Source: Neoechinorhynchus agilis
Taxonomy: Eukaryota > Acanthocephala
Direction of reading: 5' to 3'
Length of the DNA: 64,000 nucleotides
Assembly (NCBI GenBank): GCA_051530055.1
Contig: CM121341.1
Span: forward strand, 10,106,001-10,170,000
Shown: piece after piece, positions 23,601-34,492 of the stretch
How positions within the stretch are numbered: the stretch's first letter is position 1
Layout: every line of letters starts with the position of its first letter
The notes under the pieces: generated by a model
What the model was told of the DNA's origin: nothing
The model's database searches: none
Seen by the model: only the letters and a program-made list of their open reading frames with translations
Program-made: the position numbers and the translations under genes

Positions 23601-26600
23601 GGTGAAAATAAGGATCTTAGTACTGAGGAGACGGTGGTTTACTTGAGGAATTAGGGAAAATGAGATGCTTTTTTAATGCCGATTTTAATCTCAATTTTAT
23701 ATTTTTTAAGATTGCAACAGAAAATGTTTTTTAGAAACTCGTGATTTAAAAGGGTTCGTTTGAGTATTAACCCTTTTTCGTTCAGGTTAAAATGAAGATT
23801 TGAGCACTAAGGAGTCGGTGACTTACTTGAGGAATTAGGGAAAATTAGATCCTCTTTTTAAACTGTCGATTCTAATCTCAATTTAATATTTTTTTAGGAT
23901 TGCAACAGAAAATGTTTTTTAGAAACTCGTGATTTAAAAGGTTCGTTTGAGTATTAACCCTTTTTTTCGTTCAGGTGAAAATAAGGATCTTAGTACTGAG
24001 GAGTCGGTGGTTTACTTGAGGAATTATGGAAAATGAGATGCTTTTTTAAAATGCCGATTTTAATCTCAATTTTATATTTTTTTAAGATTGCAACAGAAAA
24101 TGTTTTTTAGAAACTCGTGATTTAAAAGGGTTCGTTTGAGTGTTAACCCTTCCTTTTTCGTTCAGGTTAAAATGAAGATTTGAGCACTAAGGAGTCGGTG
24201 ACTTACTTGAGGAATTAGGGAAAATTAGATCCTCTTTTTAAACTGTCGTTCTAATCTCAATTTAATATTAAGTTTTTTAAGATTGCAACAGAAAATGTTT
24301 TTTAGAAACTCGTGATTTAAAAGGGTTCGTTTGAGTGTTAACCCTTTTTTTCGTTCAGGTGAAAAAAAGGATCTTAGTACTGAGGAGTCGGTTGTGTACT
24401 TGAGGAATTAGGGAATTGAGATGCTTTTTTAATGCCGATTTTAATCTCAATTTTATATTTTTTAAAATTGCAACAGAAAATGTTTTTTAGAAACTCGTGA
24501 TTTAAAAGGGTTCGTTTGAGTATTAACCCTTTTTCGTTCAGGTTAAAATGAAGATTTGAGCACTAAGGAGTCGGTGACTTACTTGAGGAATTAGGGAAGA
24601 TTAGATCCTCTTTTTAAACTGTCGATTCTAATCTCAACTTAATATTTTTTTAGGATTGCAACAGAAAATGTTTTTTAGAAACTCGTGATTAAAAAGGGTT
24701 CGTTTGAGTGTTAACCCTTTTTTTCGTTCAGGTGAAAAAAAGGATCTTAGTACTAAGGAGACGGTGGTTTACTTGAGGAATTGGGGAAAATAAGATCCTC
24801 TTTTTAATGCCGATTTTAATCTCAATTTTATATTTTCTTAAGATTGCAACAGAAAATGTTTTTTAGAAACTCGTGATTAAAAAGAGTTCGTTTGAGTGTT
24901 AACCCTTTTTTCGTTCAGGTGAAAATAAGGATCTTAGTACTGAGAACTCGGTGGTTTACTTGAGAAATTACGGAAAATGAGATGCTTTTTTAAACTGTCG
25001 ATTTTAATCTCAATTTTATATTTTCTTAAGATTGCAACAGAAAATGTTTTTTAGAAAGCCATGAATTAAAAGGTTCGTTTGAGTATTTCCCCATTTTTCG
25101 TTCAGGTGAAAATAAGGATCTTAGCACTGAGGAGACGGTGGTTTACTTGAGGAATTATGGAAAATGAGATGCTTTTTTAATGCCGATTTTAATCTCAATT
25201 TTATATTTTTTAAGATTGCAACAGAAAATGTTTTTTAGAAACTCGTGATTAAAAAGGGTTCGTTTGAGTGTTAACCCTTTTTTTCGTTCAGGTGAAAATA
25301 AGGATCTTAGTACTGAGAACTCGGTGGTTTACTTGAGAAATTACGGAAAATGAGATGCTTTTTTAAACTGTCGATTTTAATCTCAATTTTATATTTTTTA
25401 AGATTGCAACAGAAAATGTTTTTTAGAAACTCGTGATTTAAAAGGTTCGTTTGAGTATTACCCCTTTTTTTCGTCCAGGTGAAAATAAGGATCTTAGTAC
25501 TGAGGAGACGGTGGTTTACTTGAGGAATTGAGGAAAATGAGATGCTTTTTTTAAACTGTCGATTTCAATCTCAATTTTATATTTTTTTAAGATTGCAACA
25601 GAAAATGTTTTTTAGAAAGCCGTAATTTAAAAGGTTCGTTTGAGTGTTACCCCATTTTTTCGTTCCGGTGAAAATAGGGATCTTAGTACTGAGGAGTCGG
25701 TGGTTTACTTGAGAAATTTGGGAATTGAGATGCTTTTTTAATGCCGATTTTAATCTCAATTTTATATTTTTTAAGATTGTAACAGAAAATGTTTTTTAGA
25801 AACTCGTGATTTAAAAGGGTTCGTTTGAGTATTAACCCTTTTTTCGTTCAGGTTAAAATGAAGATTTGAGCACTAAGGAGTCGGTGACTTACTTGAGGAA
25901 TTAGGGAAAATTAGATCCTCTTTTTTAAACTGTCGGTTCTAATCTCAATTTAATATTAAATTTTTTAAAGATTGCGACAGAAAATGTTTTTTAGAAAGTC
26001 GTGATTTAAAAGGTTCGTTTGAGTATTACCCCATTTTTCGTTCAGGTGAAAATAAGGATCTTAGTACTGAGGAGTCGGTGATTTACTTGAGAAATTACGG
26101 AAAATGAGATGCTTTTTTTAAACTGTCGATTTTAATCTCAATTTTATATTTTTTAAGATTGCAACAGAAAATGTTTTTTAGAAAGTCGTGATTTAAAAGG
26201 TTTGTTTGAGTATTACCCCTTTTTTCGTTCAGGTGAAAATGAAGATTTTAGTACTAAGGAGTCGGTCATTTACTTAAGAAATTAGGGAAAATTAGATCCT
26301 CTTTTTAAACTGTCGATTCTAATCTCAACTTAATATTTTTTAAAGATTGCAACAGAAAATGTTTTTTAGAAAGCCGTAATTTAAAAGGTTCGTTTGAGTA
26401 TTACCCATTTTTTTCGTTCAGGTGAAAATAAGGATCTTAGTACTGAGGAGACGGTGGTTTACTTGAGGAATTATGGAAAATGAGATGCTATTTTAAAAAT
26501 GCCGATTTTAATCTCAATTTTATATTTTTTAAGATTGCAACAGAAAATGTTTTTTAGAAAGTCGTGATTTAAAAGGTTTGTTTGAGTATTACCCCTTTTT

Positions 26601-27740
26601 TCGTTCAGGTGAAAATGAAGATTTTAGTACTAAGGAGTCGGTCATTTACTTAAGAAATTAGGGAAAATTAGATCCTCTTTTTAAACTGTCGATTCTAATC
26701 TCAACTTAATATTTTTTAAAGATTGCAACAGAAAATGTTTTTTAGAAAGCCGTAATTTAAAAGGTTCGTTTGAGTATTACCCATTTTTTTCGTTCAGGTG
26801 AAAATAAGGATCTTAGTACTGAGGAGACGGTGGTTTACTTGAGGAATTATGGAAAATGAGATGCTATTTTAAAAATGCCGATTTTAATCTCAATTTTATA
26901 TTTTTTTAAGATTGCAACAGAAAATGTTTTTTAGAAAGTCGTGATTTAAAAGGTTCGTTTGAGTATTAACCCTTTTTTTCGTTCAGGTGAAAATAAGGAT
27001 CTTAGTACTGAGGAGTCGGTGGTTTACTTGAGGAATTAGGGAAATGAGATGCTTTTTTTAATGCCGATTTTAATCTCAATTTTATATTTTTTAAGATTGC
27101 AACAGAAAATGTTTTTTAGAAACTCGTGATTTAAAAGGGTTCGTTTGAGTATTAACCCTTTTTTTCGTTCAGGTGAAAATAAGGATCTTAGTACTGAGGA
27201 GTCGGTGGTGTACTTGAGGAATTAGGGAATTGAGATGCTTTTTTTAATGCCGATTTTAATCTCAATTTTATATTTTTTTAAGATTGCAACAGAAAATGTT
27301 TTTTATAAATTTGTGATTTAAAAGGGTTCGTTTGAGTATTAACCCTTTTTTTCGTCCAGGTGAAAATAAGGATCTTATTACTGAGGAGTCGGTTGTGTAC
27401 TTGAGGAATTAGGGAATTGAGATGCTTTTTTTAATGCCGATTTTAATCTCAATTTTATATTTTTTTAAGATTGCAACAGAAAATGTTTTTTATAAATTTG
27501 TGATTTAAAAGGTTCGTTTGAGTATTTCCCCTTTTTTTCGTCCAGGTTAAAATAAGGATCTTAGTACTGAGGAGTCGGTGATTTACTTGAGAAATTACGG
27601 AAAATGAGATGCTTTTTTTAAACTGTCGATTTTAATCTCAATTTTATATTATTTTTTAAAGATTGCAACAGAAAATGTTTTTTAGAAAGTCGTTATTTAA
27701 AAGGTTCGTTTAAGTATTACTATTTTTTTCGTTCACCCAG
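17690..27740. repeat. Satellite array, about 187-bp unit, about 54 copies
   Basis: Head-to-tail repeats whose period, measured at ACAGAAAATG, runs 183-190 bp (for example 17868, 18051, 18241, 18428, 18799, 18986). Conserved blocks are TTCGTTTGAGT, TCGTTCAGGT, GGATCTTAGTACT, TTTACTTGAGGAATT and TTTTAATCTCAATTTTATAT. Each unit holds a small inverted repeat, GGGTT..AACCC, around CGTTTGAGTGTT. Several monomer subtypes alternate, and longer blocks recur (for example 22382-22564 and 25577-25759 differ by very few bases, 3195 bp apart). Open frames inside it are by-products of the repeat. This looks like heterochromatic or centromere-type satellite. Confidence 0.95.
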
Positions 27741-28178
27741 AAATATATCTTTTTTAATAATCACAATTCGCTATTATTTTTTGTGAACCTTTAAACACAA
27801 AATCGCATGGTTGCTTTCTGGTGGAGAAATTAAATTGGTTTTATTTTAAAATCATTATAATTTCTCGTCCAGAAAACAACCAATATGAACAATTCAACCT
27901 TCAAACATAAAATTGCAAACGCATTTTGAGATTCTCTAGATTTTTAAAGTACCTTTGAATTTCTTAGATGGACGTTGATAAATGAAACAGGCTTGATTAA
28001 CTCAAAGGGTAAATGCTACTTAGCGCATTTTAAACGTATAGTAAAAGTTTATACTGAATTTCAAAAGATAAAGATCGCATTCGTATTATTCCTTAAAAAA
28101 ATCCAATTTTCGCCTTTACACGTCAGATTTAGAAATAAACAATTTTAGAAATTTATTATCTACGAAATCGAGATTAAT
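27741..28178. other. Spacer after satellite with foldback remnant
   Basis: AT-rich spacer between the array and the 3' end of the DUF547 gene. The only structure seen is the inverted repeat at 27812-27892. Confidence 0.4.
27812..27892. repeat. Foldback (MITE-like) element, degenerate
   Basis: The ends are inverted: GGTTGCTTTCTGG on the left and CCAGAAAACAACC on the right, with GAGAAATTA..TAATTTCTC inside. The right half matches the right arm of the larger foldback at 37348-37506 (AATTTCTC..AAAACAACCAATAT), so they belong to one family. Confidence 0.6.
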
Positions 28179-29138
28179 CTACACTCCGTTCAAGGTCCAG
28201 TCGTATTTATCGTAGTCTACTTTCATATCAGAAGCAGAACTCCACTTCCTCGACAAGGCCTTAATTTCATCCGTTCTCTCCTTTGGTAAATACTGATGGA
28301 GCCATCTAAACCGATAATCGTTGCGAATTTGGATCTAAAATTAACGTAAGAGAAGCACTTACTTGATAATGGTTCTATTCGATTTCCCGAAATCTAAAAG
28401 ACCATACCAATCGAATAACCGATGTATCCGAATTTTGGCCATTGTTGTGATCTGAACATGCTGAGTGCAAAACTCCGTCGCTGCTTCGTTTAATTTCTCA
28501 TCGATATCACCAGGAGTCCATACACGTAATTTGGTAGAAGACTGTTCAAAAAAGGTAACTTTTAGTCTAAAGGTTCTTAGTACCTTGCATCCATTAACAA
28601 GAGTAAAGTGGATCCGAGGATCCTTTTTTCTTATCGTATAAACAAGCCTTCTGTCATTGTAGGTAAAATGCCTTTGTGTACATTCAGGGTGCGGACGATT
28701 TCCTGCTTTGAAGAAAAAGATTAGTGTATATATTTTAAACGAAGCTCGGACCTCTTAAAATTCCATGCATGATATCGTCAAGAGTATAAGTACAATTTCC
28801 AATCCTGTAGGCTGCAGATCGGTAGAACTGTCGAATATCGTGGACTGATTTTATACGCCTACGCTTGTGCAAAACGATGTGGTGGATAACGAGCAAATTG
28901 TAGAGATCAATATGAATGGTTTAAGGAAAATAATATGATTTGAACTTAAACATAGGTTTGTACGCGAAGGATACTGATAAAAAAGGCTTTTAGTGTATCT
29001 TCTCCAAGGTCATCAAGCTTAGTTTTGGCCAAATCTGACAGAGCCATTTGGTTTGTAATAAAAAAATTATCGTTTCTTAAGCAATCGTATTTGATCATCG
29101 TAGTTCCGTTCGCTTCGTACGAGTATCCATTAATGATG
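28179..29138 (-). CDS. DUF547 domain protein, at least 5 exons, N-terminus not resolved
   Basis: Reading down from 29138: exon a (29138-28977, ...DDLGEDTLKAFFI), exon b (28909-28752, DLYNLLVIHHIVLHKR, RRIKSVHDIRQFYRSAAY, YTLDDIMHGILR), exon c (28702-28584, RPHP..RRLVYTIRKKDPRIHFTLV), exon d (28541-28365, LRVWTPGDIDEKLNEAATEF, FDWYGLLDFGKSNRTII) and exon e (28331-28179, FRWLHQYLPKERTDEI, DYDKYDWTLNGV, stop). The order AFFI.LYNLLVIH, DDIMHGILR, DPRIHF, DYDKYDW is the signature of DUF547, a papain-like-fold domain of unknown biochemical role that is often linked to glutaredoxin or DEP domains. Introns 28703-28751 (49 nt) and 28542-28583 (42 nt) are GT..AG. The first (28910-28976) and last (28332-28364) do not fit GT-AG in frame. 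The start codon must lie above 29138 and was not found. Confidence 0.75.
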
Positions 29139-30302
29139 CTAAAATGAAATTAGAGAAAATTAATAAAGGCATCTTAGAAAGAGAATTTAAAAAGGATAGT
29201 TTTTGCAGGAATCCAGCTCTAAAAATGAATACCGATACTTTCTTTTCATACAAATAATAGGGTTTTGTCTTTTCATGTAAATTAAATGTTTCTTGTGTCG
29301 ATATGTGAGGTAGAGGGGAATGTGATTAGAATTATTGTTTAGAAGTCTACACCCGCGGTAAATGATTATTTCGATTAAAGACGTTCATCGAACCACCCGA
29401 CGAGATTCGCAGAACGTCTTTAATAAATACGGGGCTGTATACTTCAAAACAATAATTCTAAATGGTTTTTACCAATAATTTAGGAATTGTTCTAAGCTTT
29501 TAAATCAAATGTATTTTCAAATTCTACCCATCTGAAAATTGTCGCAATCGTAAGCTGAAAAAAAGAAGCCGCGATGAACACCCATGATTAATTTTAATGC
29601 CCAAATCTTACTACATAAAAGATCTTTAAAGCAGATTTTAAAAGAAAAACGATCGCCATGGAGTGTGCGGCTCTTTTGTATTCAGAATAAATATTACACT
29701 TTATCGAAAAAATTATAGTATTTTAGCCAAAAAACTTTTATTCATCGTAATATGGTTGTAAATTTTCTTTAAAGATTTTTTTCTCTTTGTTTTAAAATAT
29801 CGATTTACTCGTGTTTGGAATAGTACCATTTAAAAATGAAGTTATAAGTCGCAAAATCCATGTTACCGTTATTCAAAATAAAAGAATTGTTAAAACCCAC
29901 AAATATACATGGACGTATGGATGTTACTTTAACCATTTTTTCGCTCGTTCAAATCATCAATCAAACATTTGTGACTTTTTATCCAAGACGTGCACTAGAA
30001 GCCTCAATAATGAACTAAATTATTCATAAGTAAAAGTAGACGTTTAATGACTAATGAATGCTTAATTTTTAAACAAAACCCAACATTAATGATCGATTAT
30101 TTTTCGTATTTTCGTGAATTTCTATCATATTTATCTAAGATCGCAATTACAAATCGTCGTCGGGATCGTATTTTCATCCACAACTCGTGTGATAATCTTA
30201 AAAATTGATTTACCACAATATCTTTACAGACTTGATGGCAGATTTCAAATGAGTTTTCTCTACCATTGGATACAATTGAATTTAAGCATTAAATGAAAGA
30301 TG
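29139..30302. other. Intergenic AT-rich region
   Basis: The 5' part of the DUF547 gene may extend into the first few hundred bases. Otherwise I see only the foldback at 29335-29463. Frames at 29811-30029 and 30114-30296 show no protein character. Confidence 0.35.
29335..29463. repeat. Foldback element with CGACGAGA core
   Basis: The outer ends are inverted (AGAATTATTGTTT / AAAACAATAATTCT), with an inner pair ATTAAAGACGTTC / GAACGTCTTTAAT. The centre contains CCCGACGAGATTCG. The same ends and inner pair occur at 46438-46650. Confidence 0.65.
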
Positions 30303-30831
30303 TCAAGGGCGATTGAAGATAAGTATTGGTTTTTCAGGGGGGTTGATGGGATGAATTAAAACAAGGGCGATATATCCCGAAACGACTAACTCATTGATTA
30401 ATCTGACAACATTAGCTGCTGCCTCGGCTGGCGTGACAGTGAGCATGTATTCCGGGTACATAATTTCACCAGTAAGTGGATCCACATCGCATTTCTCCTT
30501 TATATTAGATTTGACAATATCTTGATTAAGTACGACTGCTTTAACAGCAGGGTTGGGGAACACTGGCATGGTTTGGTTGGTATTGGTTTGCTTTCTGAAG
30601 TGGTCTGAGATTTTTGTATCTAAAAACGCAATGGAAACAATTGTGCTAAAGTGCGCCAAGATACTCACAAAATGGTCTTTCTAAGCATCTATAGTCATAA
30701 AGAAGCCTGATTCCAGGGGTAGGACTATTAGAAGCGTCATTTCCAAACGCTTGGTTGGTATCAGGTGCTGCTACTTGTTGCTTAGTGTATTGTCCAGACG
30801 GTAATCGAGTCTCGCTTGATCCTTCTGACAT
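30303..30831 (-). CDS. Unknown 159-residue protein, 2 exons
   Basis: Exon 1 (30831-30669) starts MSEGSSETRLPSGQYTKQQ and ends LLYDYRCLERPF. The intron is 30620-30668 (49 nt, GTGAGTAT..TTTTTAG). Exon 2 (30619-30303) holds ISDHFRKQTNTNQ, VKAVVLNQDIVKSNIKEKC, EYMLTVTPAEAAANVVRLIN, and ends PILIFNRP. The splice keeps frame (163 + 317 nt = 160 codons with stop). The C-terminal half has an amphipathic helix followed by a hydrophobic strand. I do not recognise the family. The good splice signals and intact frame argue for a real gene. Confidence 0.55.
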
Positions 30832-31959
30832 TGACGAACGTGTCCGTCGTCTCCCAATATTAGCAGTCTTCTTTGCTTTTGTCTGCGAGCGAAACGGTGA
30901 GCCAAAAAAAACACAAACCGAAAATGCTCATATAAGCGCTGGATTAGTGTGTGTGTGTGGAAGCGGAGAAAATGGTGGGTTTTTCTATGAAAAGGACTAA
31001 GAAACTTTGTAGGATTTTTTTGTATTCTATCAAATTAAACTCATTTAGGACACAAAAAGATCCCCGGGGAGAAATGCGTTCATCGAAGATTTTTGCACTC
31101 GGAACTCACCCTTTTCCTGAGGCACCATCTTAACAAAGTGTTTATAATTTTTTTATCATTCATCAACCATCGATGTCAAATTAAGGAAATGAAATTAACA
31201 CGTAGACGACGACATTTGTCTCCGGTCCAATTGAGAAGCTATGACATTCCTCCATGCGCAAGGGTGCACTTCCGCAAGACGAACAATGGTGGTTATCCCA
31301 TAGAGTGCTTCCGAAAAAATTTGAATGCGAAGCATGCCCTTGCGCAATGCAATGTGAAATGGAGCGCCTTCTTTTCCTTCTTTATGATGATGGTGTCTTC
31401 GAATAATACCTCGTGAGTGACAATGCGAGTACTCGAAGAAATTAATAGAAGACTTTGCATGGGAAAAGAATTATAACCAAAAAATTGATTCTTCGACGAA
31501 ACCATTAAAAAAGGTTTTAAACACACACACACAATGAAATTCGTGAAGAGTTTATAAATATTTGAACTCGTAAATAGGGACACTTCTCAAGGCCTGAAAG
31601 GTAATGTGGATCGACACGATAGGGACCAATGTTTCCCTAGAGTATTTTTATCATGAATCGCAAATTGTGACATTTTAAACGATTTAATGATGCTATAAAA
31701 TAGAAATGGAATCGATCTCAATTGGGCACGGCACCTTTTTTCCAAATGCTCAGTTTAAAGAATGAACTGTTCATGGTTTTTTTATCAAAGTGCTTCTTGT
31801 ATTTTAGTAAGCAAACAACTTTGACGTGAATATCCGAAGCCAATCGGATTTAAAAATAAAATCATTTTAATTTCTTCTTTAGAAAACAACCAATGGTAAG
31901 CTTAGAAATCTGATTAAATCATCCATTTAACTAAGATCTGCATTTCTGGGAACACTCCT

Positions 31960-32340
31960 TGTTTTAAAAGGATGAACCATTAAAGCAGATTGTCCTTTGG
32001 GTAAAAATAAAGATGATTGTGGATAAATAAATGAGTGATCGGGAATGTTGAAAATCAGCATAAGCGAAAACAAAGTTATCGTCGACTATTAGACATACGT
32101 GAGATGTTTCTTCTTTTAAGCCGTTTGTTCCATACGACCCAATCCGTCTTCTATTTGAGAAAAAGAAGTTAGTACTCACACGTTCGCTCCCTCATTTAAA
32201 AGATATCGGATAAATGTCTATGTTTCCGCAAACACACTGGGCAGACTAGCTTCAAATGCTAACAACTCAATGTCTTTTACAAAACGCTATTCTATAATAA
32301 GGAAGTACCACCTTCGTTATCTAATCACTGTTTAGATTCG
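31960..32340 (-). pseudogene. Ankyrin-like gene fragment
   Basis: On the minus strand a frame reads VKDIELLAFEASLPSVFAET, a TAG, then TFIRYLLNEGANV, which resembles an ankyrin repeat (…YLL..GANV). A GT..AG intron (GTGAGTACTAAC..CAAATAG, about 32155-32184) may lead on to SYGTNGLKEETSHVCLIVDD. The stop and the lack of a complete ankyrin stack suggest a relic or a misread exon border. Confidence 0.25.
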
Positions 32341-32984
32341 TTATATAATAGAGCCTCTTTATGATTTAATTAAACAACTTCAAACTTTTAGCTTGCTTAA
32401 ATGCAAACGGTACGGAACCATTTAGTCTTACATAATTGAGAGTGCGACAAGTGCATTGTGTCAAATCATTATTTATCTTTGATGAACACTATGCTTTCCC
32501 CTTTTTTTGCTATCGAGATTTTCTATAACACAGTAACGGCATTAATGAGTGTTAGTGAGTGATGAACGTGATGGAGCTTACAAGCTGACTTGCATTTAGT
32601 TGTTGATAATGCCGCAGGCGTTTCAACAAATCGACCATTTGGCCGTCGATTCGTCCTGGCACCTCGTTTGAGCTTTAAAGACATACGCACCAAAAAAATG
32701 TGAAACTTCTTGAGGCTTTTTCAATTTCGGAAATGATGCGCTCCGCAAAAAAATGTCTTTTCATTAAGAAGCACTCATGTTTTAGGCGACGAACAAGTTG
32801 TGCGTGCGAAAATAGCTTATTTTAAATAAAACCATAAACTAATTTTGCATACTTTACAGTGCTCCGCTTTGCATTTCTTACACCTTCTCTAAACTTGGAA
32901 ACGAAAATTAACCGTAATATCAAATGCAGCGAATTTTCTAAAATCTGACAATAGTGTGCTCAAAATACATTTTCTGATCATTTC

Positions 32985-33165
32985 TGCCACTCCGCCCCGG
33001 ATTTAAATCCACCGATGATTTATTTCCCTGGTATTTCAGGTCCGATTATTCCGATATTCGACTAGATTTATTTGCAATGGCAAACAGTAAGAAAAAATGT
33101 CGCAATTATCCGACAAGTGAAGTATCAGGGAAATAAATTAGTGAATTTAAATCCGAGGGGTGGCA
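32985..33165. repeat. Foldback element, about 60-bp arms
   Basis: The left arm holds TGCCACTCCGCCCCGGATTT and GATTTATTTCCCTGGTATTTCA in part. The right arm is the imperfect reverse complement (TGAAGTATCAGGGAAATAAA, GAATTTAAATCCGAGGGGTG). The centre is about 70 bp of AT-rich DNA. It is MITE-like, with no coding capacity. Confidence 0.65.
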
Positions 33166-33699
33166 AAACTAAGAAAAAAAGAAAGTATCTTTTCCACCGA
33201 AGATAATAATCCAAGACATTTTCTGATCACTTGATAATTTTGGACCAAATATCAATCCTGGCAAATCGATTAAAAGCCGTTATTAAAAGCGCATCAAGAT
33301 CAAGAAATTTCGGTTTTAGCAAGCTCATTACTGACATTTCTGAACATGTTCAAAATTTCCTTGAACTTTGTTTGGTAAATTCAGTGGATTCTGAATGAGA
33401 CGTAAATTAGAAGGTGAAATATTTTTGAAGAGTTAGAAGGAAAAAGGATTTTAGGACTGAAATGTTTAAGCAGTCTGCAATTACAAAAAAAACATTTCTT
33501 TTGGTTAAATCAAATGCAGCAAACTACGAGAGCTTTAAATTTAAAAATAGAATTCGATCGATTCACTGAGGCACATGAAAATTTTACACAAACCATCCAA
33601 TCATATGGAGAAAATCACTCGGGATGATACAGTTTGTATTGTAAGAAATAGCTTTTAACCCGAAGCATCTTCACCACAATTTTATCATTTTATTATGCT

Positions 33700-33750
33700 T
33701 TGTCGATAGGAGAAAATAAATGAAATTCATTTATTTTCTCCTATCGACAA
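33700..33750. repeat. Perfect 51-bp palindrome
   Basis: The two 25-bp arms are exact reverse complements around a single central A. The left arm begins TTGTCGATAGGAGAAAATAA. The CGATAGGAGAAA element resembles part of the arm of the foldback at 37348-37506. Confidence 0.9.
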
Positions 33751-34194
33751 ATAACAATTAATTATCTTTTCAACATTTGATTATGCGTGAGTTTTTCAAA
33801 TATAGCCCTGTATTCTAAATTGCAAATGATTTAGTATTAAATTTGCTCAAATGGCGGGCCAATAAAAAAACACAAATGTGTTGTGAGAAAAAGAGCATTA
33901 GTACGAATTTAACGATACAACTGCAGATAAAATTAAGATAGAAAAATGTTTTGAAAGAAAATTTAAAAGTCGAATAGATAAACATCATGAAAATTGATTT
34001 ACGTGTATATTTGAACTTCAATGAAGACATCAAGATAACCAGATTCGCAAGGTTTCAGACTGAGCGTTTACCGAAAATACGCAAACTGATTTCGATTTGT
34101 GTCTTAAAGTAAGGCTACATTGAAATCAATATCTAAATGGGTAATCTCACCTATTTTTTCTCAAAAAATCCATTATATTTAAACTTTTCAAGGT

Positions 34195-34300
34195 TTTGCA
34201 ATAATAAAGTACAAAACGTGCAATCACCATTGTCCACAAAATCTTAGCTTCTCTCCTTCCTCGGCTGTCGCTATCACGCTAGCACGATTGCCTCGTTGAT
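34195..34300 (-). mobile_element. LINE 3' fragment (RLE-type family)
   Basis: Minus-strand match to the terminal part of the family: CAATCACCA, then AGCTTCTCTCCTTCCTCGGC, GCTATCACGCTAGCA. It is the reverse of the piece at 7590-7700 and 42280-42370. It lies just downstream of the Piwi gene. Confidence 0.55.
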
Positions 34301-34492
34301 CTCACCGATCCAAAAAATGCCATCGAATAAATATCAATAAATGTTCATTTTACGTTACCAATAGTGGCCGACCTTCTTCAAAAAGAGCCTGAATATTGAT
34401 CGCTTGTGTTCTAGACAAAGGTTAAAAACAAAAATAACTCAACAACAATGGAAAGTCCTTTATCTTTTATTTTTATAATCCAATATCCGGCC

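Larger units (their letters stand above)
32341..34194. other. Intergenic region with two inverted repeats
   Basis: No gene seen in 1.8 kb. The only structured parts are the foldback at 32985-33165 and the palindrome at 33700-33750. Confidence 0.4.

Noticed and set aside
22382-25759. Two nearly identical 60-residue reading frames in the satellite
   Set aside because: They arise from the same satellite monomer subtype read backwards; there is no start context, no conserved protein and the array is plainly non-coding.
17690-27740. CRISPR-like array
   Set aside because: The whole unit repeats without unique spacers and the genome is animal; it is a satellite.
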